A stretch of DNA of 64,000 nucleotides from an uncultured Prevotellaceae bacterium (GTDB taxonomy: Bacteria; Bacteroidota; Bacteroidia; Bacteroidales; Bacteroidaceae). Under the pieces are notes generated by a model. That model was not told where the DNA came from and made no database searches. It was given only the letters and a program-made list of their open reading frames with translations. This document shows, in pieces, positions 32,075 to 41,361 of this stretch. The stretch covers positions 1 through 64,000 of the forward strand of contig CADBHI010000001.1 in NCBI GenBank assembly GCA_902794405.1. Reading direction: 5' to 3'. Made by a program: the position numbers and the translations under genes. Numbering within the stretch: position 1 is the stretch's first letter; each line of letters opens with the position of its first letter.

Positions 32075-33481
32075 ATGATAATTATGAGAAGAGGTCGAAA
32101 TAATGGTTTTAAAGTACTGTTGGCTTTCTTGTTTTTCTTGTTCTTAATACAGTATATATCAGGTATTAGTGGAATTAATTATTTTAGGCTTCCAGCTTAT
32201 TTTGATGCATTGATTTACATCTGTGTTTTTGTGGCATATATGTTAAAGTATAGGAAGAATAATTTGCTGTGTTTTGAATTGATGGCTGTTCCTGTTGCTT
32301 TTTTGGGGCTATTTTTTGATGATTTAATATACCCGTTATCTTCTGAATTTTCAAGCCTATTAACTATTGGAGATGAAGTTACGCGGCAAAAATCGGAAGA
32401 TATTCAGATGATGGCATTCTTCGCTCTCCTTTTAGGTGCATCTATAGGAAACGATTATAATAATAACAAAAGTTTCAATTTTGGCATTTACAAAACAAAA
32501 AAAGTTTCATATGGTTTTTTCATTATAATCATTGTGAGTGTAATTTTGCTTTTGATAATTTATGATTTCAGTACAGGTGTTTTTTCATCATGGTTCTATT
32601 ATTCCAATTCTAATATAATGGATGTGGATGACCGTAATCAAGGACTTGGACACTTAACTTGTCTACTTCTTGCTGCAAGTTGTGTGGAAATAGTTAGACT
32701 TAGGAATAAAGGTATCACAGATTTTAAATCATTTATCTTAAACATCAATAAACTCTTTCTAGCTGAGTGCTTAGGTATATCTGCTTTATTGTTCTTTAGC
32801 GGTAATAGAAATGAAATGCTTCTTATACTCCTTCCGCTGGTTGTCGGTTATACGGTTTGCATTCAAAGGATATCAAATAGAACTATCCTTATTTTTATTC
32901 TTGTGGGCGTTTTGCTGATGGCTATGGCTGGTATGTCGCGAGGGGATTCAGTGGCTTTAGATAGTGGTACACTTGGCATTTTTTCTTTAACAAGGGATTT
33001 CTCGGGTTTAGGTTATAATACGGATTTTCTTGTTCAATATACTGACAAAAACGGTGCTATTTACCTGTCTGGTTTAATTCCTATGCTCCTATCAGGAATA
33101 CCTTATATAGGTAATGTTATTATCAATTCATTTGATATAACAGGCCCTATTTCTTCAGCCATTTTATGTACTGATTCGGTGTTTAATGCAAGTTCTGGCT
33201 TGGGAACGTCTCTTATAGGTGACTTATACTATACAGGTGGCACTGTAGGGGTTGTCTTGTATATATTTTTCTTCGGTTATTTGATGTCTTGTTTATATAA
33301 ATCTGATAGAGACATGAACATCTATTGGTTGGTTTTTTATACATATATGGTGTCAAACGCAGTTTATTATATTCGATCTTCTTGGGCTTTCCCTATTACA
33401 CAAATAGAATATGCTATGATAATTGTGTTACTGGGTAATCTATTTTTTTCTACTAAAACCAAAAAATTGCAAATAAAATGA
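32075..33481 (+). CDS. Polysaccharide polymerase (Wzy-like)
   Basis: 468 residues, almost entirely hydrophobic, with 10 to 12 membrane helices and one large periplasmic loop around residues 270-370. It has no soluble catalytic domain. Sequence between helices is poorly conserved, as usual for Wzy. The best evidence is topology, the FFSGNRNEMLLILLPLVVGY segment, and position between the flippase and a glycosyltransferase. It would join flipped repeat units in the periplasm. The stop overlaps the next start (ATGA at 33478), so translation is coupled. Confidence 0.78.
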   Translation: MIIMRRGRNNGFKVLLAFLFFLFLIQYISGISGINYFRLPAYFDALIYICVFVAYMLKYRKNNLLCFELMAVPVAFLGLFFDDLIYPLSSEFSSLLTIGDEVTRQKSEDIQMMAFFALLLGASIGNDYNNNKSFNFGIYKTKKVSYGFFIIIIVSVILLLIIYDFSTGVFSSWFYYSNSNIMDVDDRNQGLGHLTCLLLAASCVEIVRLRNKGITDFKSFILNINKLFLAECLGISALLFFSGNRNEMLLILLPLVVGYTVCIQRISNRTILIFILVGVLLMAMAGMSRGDSVALDSGTLGIFSLTRDFSGLGYNTDFLVQYTDKNGAIYLSGLIPMLLSGIPYIGNVIINSFDITGPISSAILCTDSVFNASSGLGTSLIGDLYYTGGTVGVVLYIFFFGYLMSCLYKSDRDMNIYWLVFYTYMVSNAVYYIRSSWAFPITQIEYAMIIVLLGNLFFSTKTKKLQIK

Positions 33482-34629
33482 GAATAGCTTTTTTTATTGG
33501 CCAATTAGGACAAGGTGGAGCAGAGAATGTAGTTGCAACCTTGACAAGTCAACTGGCTCAAAGAGGACATAATATAACGCTTGTAAGTCACTTAAAAACG
33601 CAATTCTATGATATTGCAAATGAAGTAAATCTAATAGATGTAAGGTCATGGCAATATGACACATATGTGGGCTCAACCCCTGTAAAATTATATAAAAAAG
33701 CAGCAAATCGCTTTAAGGATTTTATTAACATCCGTCGGATTATTAAGCAGGAAAAACCGGAAGTGGTGATATCTTTCTTATGCGGTTGGATTCACCCGCT
33801 GGTCCTTTTGTGTAAAGGCCGTATTCCATTAATATGTGCTGAGCGTAATGCTATGGTATACCCTCATGGCCGTCAAGATTTTTTTAACAAGCAAATTATG
33901 TATCGCCTCGCATATGGTGTTCAAGTGATGTCCCGTCATGATAAAGCATGGTTGCGCAATCGATACAAGCGTGTATATCCAATGCCTAATCCTTTACGTT
34001 TTGAGCCTTTGAGTAAAAAAGAATACGATGATTTGTTTCAAAATAGGAAGAATATTTTGGCTTGTGGAAGGGTTCATTCACAAAAAGGATTTGAAAAATT
34101 AATCGAGGCTTTTTCTTTGATCGCTTCCGACTTCCCTGAGTGGTCTGTCGATATATGTGGAAATATAGGAGATGATAATTATTACCAGTCTCTTTTAAAT
34201 CGTATCAACTATTATGGACTCAAAGATAGGGTAGTGTTTCTTGGAGTAAGGAAGGATGTCAATTCGCTGATGCAGACTCATTCTATTTTCTGTCTTTCTT
34301 CTCAACATGAGGGTTTTCCGAATGTTCTCTCCGAGGCCATGGCTAATGGTATGGCATGTGTTAGTTTTGACATTGTTACTGGACCATCCGAAATTATTGT
34401 CGATGGAATTGATGGTTTGGTGGTGGAAGACCAGAATGTTGAAGAATTAGCAAGGGGTCTTTCAATGCTTATGGGTAATGAAGATTTACGCTATACCATG
34501 GGCGCATGTGCTATTGGGAATATTACCCGTTACAGCAAAGATAAGATTGTTACTAAGTGGGAAAATATGTTCAAAAATATAATAAAAGATTATTATGGGA
34601 AGAATAAAAACAATATGGTCAATCCTTAG
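33478..34629 (+). CDS. GT4-family glycosyltransferase
   Basis: 383 residues of GT-B fold. The N-terminal domain begins IAFFIGQLGQGGAENVVATL, the signature glycine loop of GT4 enzymes. The C-terminal domain has NILACGRVHSQKGFEKLIEAF and SSQHEGFPNVLSEAMANG, the latter with the EX7E nucleotide-sugar motif. It adds one sugar to the lipid-linked repeat unit on the cytoplasmic face. Donor and acceptor are not predictable. The last 35 bp overlap the probable true start of the next acyltransferase (34595). Confidence 0.87.
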   Translation: MRIAFFIGQLGQGGAENVVATLTSQLAQRGHNITLVSHLKTQFYDIANEVNLIDVRSWQYDTYVGSTPVKLYKKAANRFKDFINIRRIIKQEKPEVVISFLCGWIHPLVLLCKGRIPLICAERNAMVYPHGRQDFFNKQIMYRLAYGVQVMSRHDKAWLRNRYKRVYPMPNPLRFEPLSKKEYDDLFQNRKNILACGRVHSQKGFEKLIEAFSLIASDFPEWSVDICGNIGDDNYYQSLLNRINYYGLKDRVVFLGVRKDVNSLMQTHSIFCLSSQHEGFPNVLSEAMANGMACVSFDIVTGPSEIIVDGIDGLVVEDQNVEELARGLSMLMGNEDLRYTMGACAIGNITRYSKDKIVTKWENMFKNIIKDYYGKNKNNMVNP

Positions 34630-34652
34630 GAATATGTATCACAGACAAATTA

Positions 34653-34660
34653 CCCCCCCC
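34653..34660 (+). repeat. Poly-C tract (C8) disrupting an acyltransferase
   Basis: Eight consecutive C. Upstream codons from ATG 34595 (MGRIKTIWSILRNMYHRQI) would join the downstream acyltransferase frame (QYAMELGVNIGE) if the tract had nine or six C. With eight they are out of frame. Confidence 0.85.
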
Positions 34661-34671
34661 GTCAGTATGCT

Positions 34672-35145
34672 ATGGAGTTGGGCGTAAACATTGGGGAAGA
34701 TAATTTCCTGCCGGACAAACATTGTTGGTCGTCTGAGCCTTATTTGATTACAATTGGTAATCATTGTCAAATAACAAATGGAGTTAGGTTTTTTACGCAT
34801 GGTTGGGGACAGGCAGTTAGGGATCGCTATCCAAACTTCGATACTTTTGGTAAAATAGTAGTTGGTGATTGGGTTTATATTGGGAACAATAGTTTGATTA
34901 TGCCTGGCGTTACTATAGAGAATAATGTACTTGTTGCTGCAGGTTCTGTTGTTACTAAAAGTATTCCTTCTGGAATGGTAGTTGGTGGAAATCCTGCACG
35001 TATTATTTGTACAATAGAAGAATATCTGGCTAATAACTTACAGTATAACATCAATACAAAAAATCTTGATTTGGCAAGAAAAAAAGAAATACTCTTATCC
35101 TTGGATGAAAGTAACTTTATCCAAAAATCATATTTGAAAAAGTAG
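34672..35145 (+). CDS. Hexapeptide acyltransferase, 5' end out of frame
   Basis: The open part is 157 residues of a left-handed beta-helix acetyltransferase: TIGNHCQITNGVRFFTHGWG, IGNNSLIMPGVTIENN and SGMVVGGNPARIICTIEEY are typical of CatB/NodL/WbbJ-like sugar acetyltransferases. Its first codons (MELGVNIGED) fall in the middle of a conserved N-terminal helix. The missing part is present upstream in another frame, beginning at ATG 34595 inside the end of the glycosyltransferase gene, and the two are separated by the C8 tract at 34653. The gene is therefore probably switched off by slippage, or translated in shortened form from 34672. A sequencing error in the homopolymer is the other explanation. 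Confidence 0.8.
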   Translation: MELGVNIGEDNFLPDKHCWSSEPYLITIGNHCQITNGVRFFTHGWGQAVRDRYPNFDTFGKIVVGDWVYIGNNSLIMPGVTIENNVLVAAGSVVTKSIPSGMVVGGNPARIICTIEEYLANNLQYNINTKNLDLARKKEILLSLDESNFIQKSYLKK

Positions 35146-35161
35146 TAGAAATAGTGTTTTA

Positions 35162-36361
35162 ATGAAAAAAATAAGTATAGTATATAGTCAACCTTTGACA
35201 CAAATACAGGGTATCAATTATGTGAACAACTCATTTGTAATGGGTGGTAAGTATTTCAGAGACAGTGGTTTGTTGCTGGGTAATATCTATGCCCCTGATT
35301 GTGTATTTGACTGTACTACACATGATCATTTGGACTTGATCGGTTCAAATGTTGGTACGCCATCATATCAGCGTGAACGCAAGTTGCGTATCTTTCTTCG
35401 CAAATTATTGTCGTCAAATAACCTTATAGGAGCAAGTGTCAAAATCTATTTTAATTTCAAGCGAAATGCTCAAAAAGCGGTAGAAAGACTAGCTTCTGAT
35501 AATAGTGACTATCTGATATTTCAGGATTTAGGCAGCGCAAGAGAGTACTACAAAAAGTATGGTAATGCAAGAAAAGCAAAAACAATACTGATACTTCATT
35601 GTAGCAAGCATCCTTTGGAACAGATAATGCCCTCGTACCAAGGTTACTATAAGTATTCTTTTTTGAAGAAGCGTGCATTGAAGCGATGTGATGAGACTAT
35701 GCACCTTGTGGATAAGGTTGTTTATCTAAACAATAATGCAGTCTCTTTTTCTCCTCTGACAGATGACAAAAAAACATTTGTCTATAATGGCGTAGAAGAT
35801 ATCTTTAATTGGAAACCCACAGAGCCGTCTGACAAACTTAGACTTGTCTGCGTGGCAAGCCTGTCGGATCATAAAGGGCAGGCTATTATCATAGAAGCAC
35901 TGAATCTACTCCCGAAAGACGTTCTGAATAAGGTGCAATTGACATTAGTGGGTACCGGCCTTGCCTTAGATAATTGCAAAGCAAAGATTAAAGAATACAA
36001 TTTGGGATCACACGTAAGCATGTTGGGTCAACGTAACGATGTAGCCGAAATTCTAAAGAGCCAGGATGCTTTCGTACTGCCCAGTATAAGTGAAGGTATG
36101 CCAATGAGTATTATAGAGGCGATGAGACAAGGTTTATATATTATGGCGACTCCTGTTGGGGGTATTCTTGAAATGATAGAACCTGAGTATGGAGAATTCA
36201 TAACTCGTAACCCGCAAGAGCTGGCAGATGCTATCGTAAAATTGATTGTTAATAATACAGTAACAACTTCCGTCAGAAAGGCTTCGAGGGAGCGCTTCGA
36301 AAAGGACTTCAATCTAAAGGTGATGATTAGTGGCTATTCAAAAGTTCTGCTTTCCCTATAA
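35162..36361 (+). CDS. GT4-family glycosyltransferase
   Basis: 399 residues, GT-B fold. The N-terminal domain is divergent, with VNNSFVMGGKYFRDSGLLLG in place of a classic glycine loop. The C-terminal domain is clear: LRLVCVASLSDHKGQAIIIEAL, VQLTLVGTGLALDNCKAK, and DAFVLPSISEGMPMSIIEAM with the EX7E motif. It transfers a sugar during capsule repeat-unit assembly at the inner membrane. Low GC like its neighbours. Specificity unknown. Confidence 0.83.
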   Translation: MKKISIVYSQPLTQIQGINYVNNSFVMGGKYFRDSGLLLGNIYAPDCVFDCTTHDHLDLIGSNVGTPSYQRERKLRIFLRKLLSSNNLIGASVKIYFNFKRNAQKAVERLASDNSDYLIFQDLGSAREYYKKYGNARKAKTILILHCSKHPLEQIMPSYQGYYKYSFLKKRALKRCDETMHLVDKVVYLNNNAVSFSPLTDDKKTFVYNGVEDIFNWKPTEPSDKLRLVCVASLSDHKGQAIIIEALNLLPKDVLNKVQLTLVGTGLALDNCKAKIKEYNLGSHVSMLGQRNDVAEILKSQDAFVLPSISEGMPMSIIEAMRQGLYIMATPVGGILEMIEPEYGEFITRNPQELADAIVKLIVNNTVTTSVRKASRERFEKDFNLKVMISGYSKVLLSL

Positions 36362-36373
36362 TTTCAATAAAAA

Positions 36374-37543
36374 ATGATTGAAAAAAAATACAGAAAATAC
36401 TTCATATACGGCTATATTAATTTTGAGAATATAAGCTGCTCGTTTGTTAAAGAACAAGAAGACATATCGTTTGTCAATCGGAAACTTCGATATGTTTTTA
36501 CTCACATCGGGCTGCATTCCCCTAAGGGTGATTATTCACGATGGGCTAAAGTCATAGCAGTATTAGAGATAGTTGCCTCCATTCTTATTTTATTGGGAAG
36601 ATTTGTTGCTGTATTTTTTCAGAAAATATTCTCTCGGCATATTGAAATTCAAGGACAATATCTCCAGGCCCCACTTACATGGCCAGCATATCGTGTAAGG
36701 GATATGCTACGTTCTGTAGAGGGTGTTGAAACTCATTCTATCAAGATACCATTTATAAAAAATTCATTTAAAGAACGGGAGATAAAGGTTCTGTCAGTTG
36801 TGTCATATAAGGACATCTTTGATGCTTTTATTAGTGCTATGGCAATGGTTTTCTATATGGAGCGTCGGTTTGCAAAAGAGGACATCCTATTCAGGTCGTA
36901 TGCTTCATTTGAGTTTTTTTTGACATGTCGCTTTGTAAAGCGTACAGAGTCTCAAAACAAGTTCATATATTATAATACTTTTGATCGATGGGCTTTCCTG
37001 ATGTGTCGTGCAAACACGGAAGTCTATTTTATACAGCATGGTAAGCTTGATTATTTAACGACCTTGATTCGTGTAGGCACACCAGATGTGGCCTATTATG
37101 TTTCTCCCGCCCAGCAAACAATAGTCGAAGATACCCTTTTCACAGGTAAACCAAAGGAAGTCCGTTTTCGGAAAATGTTGCAATTTACACATAATGACAT
37201 ACTGATACGTGACAATGGAAAACTAAATGTGCTTATTGTGAGCGTGGTATCTTTTATAAAGGATGTGGTTCAAATTGTTGAAATGTTGGGAGGCAAGGTA
37301 AACCTGTATGTTAAACCACACCCGGGTGATAAAGTATTGGACTCGTATAATCACCTCGTGGAACAATATGGTGTGGTGATATTGGAAAAGACTGCTTATC
37401 CCGAAGTAGATATAGTATTGTCTTATAATAGCACTCTAGCAGATGAATATGATCTGGCAGGAGTGAGGGTTATCCGATGGGATTTACTTAACAATTTAAA
37501 AGAGGTTGAGAACCTTGTAATTGAAAACAAAAATAACTTGTAA
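36374..37543 (+). CDS. Putative GT-B transferase, candidate nonulosonate transferase
   Basis: 389 residues with no family I can name firmly. A hydrophobic segment at about residues 58-80 may anchor it to the membrane. In the C-terminal half, VYFIQHGKLDYL, NLYVKPHPGDK and DIVLSYNSTLADEYDLAG are in the order seen in bacterial sialyl- and polysialyltransferases (GT38/GT52), which have an HP motif followed by a serine-rich S motif. The CMP-nonulosonate pathway starts immediately downstream, so a transferase for that sugar is needed in this locus, and this is the best candidate. The call is inference from short motifs and context. CDP-glycerol-type transferase is the main alternative. Confidence 0.55.
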   Translation: MIEKKYRKYFIYGYINFENISCSFVKEQEDISFVNRKLRYVFTHIGLHSPKGDYSRWAKVIAVLEIVASILILLGRFVAVFFQKIFSRHIEIQGQYLQAPLTWPAYRVRDMLRSVEGVETHSIKIPFIKNSFKEREIKVLSVVSYKDIFDAFISAMAMVFYMERRFAKEDILFRSYASFEFFLTCRFVKRTESQNKFIYYNTFDRWAFLMCRANTEVYFIQHGKLDYLTTLIRVGTPDVAYYVSPAQQTIVEDTLFTGKPKEVRFRKMLQFTHNDILIRDNGKLNVLIVSVVSFIKDVVQIVEMLGGKVNLYVKPHPGDKVLDSYNHLVEQYGVVILEKTAYPEVDIVLSYNSTLADEYDLAGVRVIRWDLLNNLKEVENLVIENKNNL

Positions 37544-37563
37544 TGTATTTAGAATTGTAGAAT

Positions 37564-38772
37564 ATGTATAAGGAGACAATTGACTTTATAAAGTCTGTAT
37601 ATGGCAATCAAGAGTTCACTCCTCTGGCTGTCCCCGTTTTTGTGGGCAATGAGAAGAAATACCTGAACGAGTGTATAGATACCACATTCGTAAGCTCAGT
37701 AGGTAAGTTCGTTGATCGCTTTGAAAATGATATGGCAGCATACACTGGCGCAAAGCGTGCTGTGGTATGTGTGAGCGGTACTAATGCACTCCACATGAGC
37801 TTGCTGCTTGTTGGCGTTAAGAAAGATGATGAGGTCCTTACGCAGGCACTCACCTTCATTGCCACTTGTAATGCATTGAGCTACATTGGAGCCCATCCCG
37901 TATTCCTGGATGTTGACCGCTCAACGATGGGCCTTTCTCCTGATGCTATGAAGGAGTGGCTCCAGAAGAATGCAGAAGTTCGTAAGAACACCCGCCTCAA
38001 TGAACTTGATAAGAGTCATGATTTCGTATATCAGGAAGACGAGTATGCATGTTACAACAAGAATACTGGCCGCAGAATCAAGGCTTGTGCTCCTATGCAC
38101 ACCTTTGGCCATCCTGTAAGAATTGAGGAGATTGCTGCACTCTGTAAAGAATGGCATATTGAATTGGTTGAAGATGCTGCAGAGAGTATTGGCTCTAAGT
38201 ACAAAGGCCAGCATACTGGCACCTTTGGTAGGGTAGGCGCTATCAGTTTCAATGGTAATAAGACCATCACCACCGGTGGTGGCGGTATGATGCTTTTCAA
38301 CGATGAGGAGTTTGGCGCATACGCCAAGCATATCACAACCCAGGCTAAGATTCCTCACCGTTGGGAGTTCCGTCATGACCATATTGGTTTTAACTACCGT
38401 ATGCCCAATATCAATGCAGCTCTTGGTTGTGCTCAATTAGAGAATCTTGATAAATACATAGCCAGCAAGCGACAGGTAGCTGCTGAATATGAAGCATTTT
38501 TCAAGAATGTGCCAGATATAGAGTTCTTTGTTGACTCTCCTGATACCTTCTCTAACTATTGGTTGAATGTTGTCATTCTACCTAACAAGGAAGAACAGAT
38601 AAACTTCCTTACTCAGACCAATGACAATGGCGTAATGACACGTCCTATTTGGGAACTGATGAACCGTCTACCAATGTTTGAAAAATGCGAGAATGACGGA
38701 TTGAAGAATACTATCTGGTTTGCAGATAGAGTGGTTAATATACCAAGTAGTGTCAGGATTGAATCATTATAA
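37564..38772 (+). CDS. legC: LegC-type PLP-dependent aminotransferase
   Basis: 402 residues of the DegT/DnrJ/EryC1 family. VCVSGTNALHMSLLLVGV binds the PLP phosphate, ELVEDAAESIGS holds the ring-binding Asp, and SFNGNKTITTGGGGM carries the Schiff-base Lys. The opening KETIDFIKSVYG and AVPVFVGNEKKYLNECIDTTFVSSVG match LegC proteins, which aminate the 4-keto-6-deoxy GlcNAc nucleotide on the way to legionaminic acid. Next come a GNAT, NeuC-, NeuB-, NeuA- and PtmE-type genes in the same direction. GC rises here compared with the flippase-to-glycosyltransferase section. High confidence in family, good confidence in pathway. Confidence 0.88.
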   Translation: MYKETIDFIKSVYGNQEFTPLAVPVFVGNEKKYLNECIDTTFVSSVGKFVDRFENDMAAYTGAKRAVVCVSGTNALHMSLLLVGVKKDDEVLTQALTFIATCNALSYIGAHPVFLDVDRSTMGLSPDAMKEWLQKNAEVRKNTRLNELDKSHDFVYQEDEYACYNKNTGRRIKACAPMHTFGHPVRIEEIAALCKEWHIELVEDAAESIGSKYKGQHTGTFGRVGAISFNGNKTITTGGGGMMLFNDEEFGAYAKHITTQAKIPHRWEFRHDHIGFNYRMPNINAALGCAQLENLDKYIASKRQVAAEYEAFFKNVPDIEFFVDSPDTFSNYWLNVVILPNKEEQINFLTQTNDNGVMTRPIWELMNRLPMFEKCENDGLKNTIWFADRVVNIPSSVRIESL

Positions 38773-38776
38773 AGAG

Positions 38777-39247
38777 GTGATAATAAGATTAGCAACCGAA
38801 TTAGATTATGATGGCTATTATCATATAAAATGTGATAGTCAGAATATTGTCTGGGGTGGCTTTGATAAAGCTCCCGAATATAGTAAGTTTAGGGAGGTTT
38901 TTCTTAACAGACTTAATTCTCCAAATAGACGGGAATATGTCTGCGAAGTCGACTATTCTATTGTTGGATATTTAGCAGCAATAGAGGAAGATGACGTCGT
39001 AGAGATTAGTTACGGTGTGCTGGCAGAGGCTTCTGGTAAGGGTGTCGCGACAGCTTTGATTAAAAATGTATCATCGGAGTACCCAAATAAGGACGTTATT
39101 GCTTGGGTTAGTGAGAATAATAAAGGTTCAGAAAGATGCTTGATTAAGAACGGTTTTGTAAAACAAAATAAGTTCGAAACACGATACCTTTCATTAACGG
39201 CTACAGATCATAAGTTTTACAAATGGGAAAGAAAATCTGCATTCTAA
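38777..39247 (+). CDS. GNAT acetyltransferase, probable nonulosonate N-acetyltransferase (LegH role)
   Basis: About 156 residues from a GTG at 38777, which gives the usual opening IIRLATELDYDGYY for this family. An in-frame ATG at 38720 inside legC would add 19 residues and is less likely. The acetyl-CoA loop is SYGVLAEASGKGVATALI, and AWVSENNKGSERCLIKNGF is the conserved C-terminal block. Located between legC and neuC, it most simply acetylates the new 4-amino group made by LegC. Its 3' end overlaps neuC by 25 bp. Exact acyl group unknown. Confidence 0.75.
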   Translation: MIIRLATELDYDGYYHIKCDSQNIVWGGFDKAPEYSKFREVFLNRLNSPNRREYVCEVDYSIVGYLAAIEEDDVVEISYGVLAEASGKGVATALIKNVSSEYPNKDVIAWVSENNKGSERCLIKNGFVKQNKFETRYLSLTATDHKFYKWERKSAF

Positions 39248-40341
39248 CCGCAGCCCGCTCTGAATATGGCCTATTAAAATGGGTCATAGATGGTGTGAAT
39301 AAAGACTATGAGTTGGAATTACAACTTGTTGTTACGGGTGCTCATCTTAGTGAAGAGCATGGAATGACTGTGCGATTCATTGAGGAGGATGGCTATCCTA
39401 TAGCCGTCCGTGTAGATATGCAACTGGTCTCGGAGAATAAGCGGGATATAGTCCGTTCCATGGGCCAATGCTCAATAGGGATGGCTGATACGCTAGCAGA
39501 CTTGAATCCTGATGTCGTTGTGGTTCTTGGCGACCGCTATGAGCTGCTACCTATAGTCAGTTCTGCCCTTGTTTTAGGTATCCCTGTTGCTCATATCTCT
39601 GGAGGTGATGTTACAGAAGGTGCTATTGATAACGAAGTGCGCAATGCGGTATCCATGATGTCTGCTATTCATTTCCCCGGTGTGGAAAGTTCTGCAGAGA
39701 ATCTTAGGAGAATGCTGGGCAAGGATGCTCCTATTTATATTGCAGGTGAACCAGGATTGGAGAGCTTCTTGAGATTTGATTTGATGTCAAGAGATGAGCT
39801 TGCAGAGAACCTGGAATTAGATACTGATAAGCAATGGTGCTTGGTAACTCTACACCCTGAGACAAAAATCTGTATTGAGGAAAATGTTACAATGGCTGAG
39901 AATTTGTTCCGAGTTATGCAGGGGATGGAGGGTGTACAGTTCGTAATCAGTAAGGCAAATGCTGATTATGGTGGCTCTCAAATCAATGCTTTCTGGGAGC
40001 AATCAGTCAAGCAGACCCCAGATAGATTCAAATTGTTCACTTCTCTTGGCCAAAGACGATATCTTAGCTTTATGAAACAAGCTGCAGGAGTACTTGGTAA
40101 CAGTAGTAGCGGTATTGTTGAGGCTCCCTTTATGGGTATTCCTGTAGTCAATATAGGGGACCGTCAGAAAGGTCGCCACTTGTGCAAGAATGTTATCCAA
40201 TGCGGAAGATCGTTTGAAGAGATAAAGGATGCTGTAGAAAAAATGCAAAGCCAACCTGTGATTGTAGATACCTATTACGGGGATGGTCATGCTTCTGAAA
40301 TAATCATCAAGAAACTGAAAGAATGGTTGAAGACAAGATAA
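39223..40341 (+). CDS. neuC: Hydrolysing UDP/GDP-sugar 2-epimerase, NeuC/LegG family
   Basis: 372 residues. ICILTAARSEYGLL, VVVLGDRYELLPI, ISGGDVTEGAIDNEVRNAVSM and GNSSSGIVEAPF are the hallmark blocks of hydrolysing 2-epimerases. They release the nucleotide and epimerise C2, giving ManNAc in sialic acid synthesis or the 2,4-diacetamido-2,4,6-trideoxy-mannose in legionaminic acid synthesis. Because a 4,6-dehydratase and LegC aminotransferase are encoded beside it, the LegG role is more likely than plain NeuC. It overlaps the GNAT upstream and the next gene downstream (19 bp), so it is translationally coupled on both sides. Confidence 0.88.
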   Translation: MGKKICILTAARSEYGLLKWVIDGVNKDYELELQLVVTGAHLSEEHGMTVRFIEEDGYPIAVRVDMQLVSENKRDIVRSMGQCSIGMADTLADLNPDVVVVLGDRYELLPIVSSALVLGIPVAHISGGDVTEGAIDNEVRNAVSMMSAIHFPGVESSAENLRRMLGKDAPIYIAGEPGLESFLRFDLMSRDELAENLELDTDKQWCLVTLHPETKICIEENVTMAENLFRVMQGMEGVQFVISKANADYGGSQINAFWEQSVKQTPDRFKLFTSLGQRRYLSFMKQAAGVLGNSSSGIVEAPFMGIPVVNIGDRQKGRHLCKNVIQCGRSFEEIKDAVEKMQSQPVIVDTYYGDGHASEIIIKKLKEWLKTR

Positions 40342-41360
40342 TTGGAGGCGAGTTTGAGATAAATATCCAGCAGCAATACCTGAACCGTAAAGAGATGGTG
40401 AGGGGGGCCGTGACTTATTCATCCGGACGTTCCGCACTCTATAACATACTTGCTTTAGTGAGGGCAAAGAAGGGCATCAAGACCGTGCTCTTCCCTGATT
40501 ACCTTTGCGATTCAGTGTATCAGATGGCACAGAAGAATCAGATGGGGGTAGAGTTCTATGAACTTGATGAAGAATTGAATCCGAGGTTTGAGGATATTGC
40601 TAACAAGTATGATGAGACAAAGGCGGTTCTTCTTATCAATTATTATGGCTTGAAGGATTGCGAGCCAATGATAGCGAAGTTGAGGGGCATTCAGCAGGAT
40701 ATGCTGATTATCTTGGATAATGTGCAGGCTCCTTATGCAATGCTTGAAGAAAGTGATGCAGATTTCACGTTCTCCAGTTTCAGAAAGGCATTCCCAGTAG
40801 CTGATGGCTCTTGGGTTTTGTCAAAGCATCCTGGACTGGAGCAGCCTACAAAGGTCAATGAGTTCGCTCAGTACAAGATTGCCGCTTCATATCTAAAAGT
40901 TATTCGTGACCAACAACTCTTTAATGATGAGGTTTATTTAAACCTTTATCATGTTGGTGAAGAGAAGATAGATGATGACTATCTGACAGATATGACTCAA
41001 CTATCCAAAAGTATCCTGGCAGATATGGAATGGCATAGGTGGGCTATCCTGAGAAAAAGAAATGCAGAGGTCATTGTTGAAGGGTTAAAGAAAATGGGCA
41101 TTTGCCCCATTGTTGATATTAATGAAGAAAACGTGCCATTGTTTGTTCCTGTTAGAATAGAGAATCGCGACAAAGTGCGAAAGGCAATGTTCTCAAACAA
41201 TATCTTTCTTCCTGTACACTGGCCTGTAGAAACAGAATATAAAGATAGGCTAAAACGGGGATCTGATTTGGCAGAGCATGAGCTTTCCATCATTGTTGAC
41301 CAGCGTTATACGGTTGGCGATATGAAGCGAATCCTGAGTATTATTGAGAGCAATATATAA
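40323..41360 (+). CDS. DegT-like PLP-fold protein inserted in the nonulosonate operon
   Basis: 345 residues with a fold-type I aminotransferase pattern: TYSSGRSALYNILALV (PLP phosphate region), ILDNVQAPYAMLEES (ring Asp), and TFSSFRKAFPVADGSWVL, where a Lys sits at the Schiff-base position. Sequence is far from LegC and from the DegT protein at 52177. It is shorter than usual, and the substrate is not a standard step of the Leg pathway. It is followed at once by a FemAB-like transferase, and the two may add an unusual N-acyl or amino-acid group. Function not established. Confidence 0.65.
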   Translation: MVEDKIIGGEFEINIQQQYLNRKEMVRGAVTYSSGRSALYNILALVRAKKGIKTVLFPDYLCDSVYQMAQKNQMGVEFYELDEELNPRFEDIANKYDETKAVLLINYYGLKDCEPMIAKLRGIQQDMLIILDNVQAPYAMLEESDADFTFSSFRKAFPVADGSWVLSKHPGLEQPTKVNEFAQYKIAASYLKVIRDQQLFNDEVYLNLYHVGEEKIDDDYLTDMTQLSKSILADMEWHRWAILRKRNAEVIVEGLKKMGICPIVDINEENVPLFVPVRIENRDKVRKAMFSNNIFLPVHWPVETEYKDRLKRGSDLAEHELSIIVDQRYTVGDMKRILSIIESNI

Positions 41361-41361
41361 G

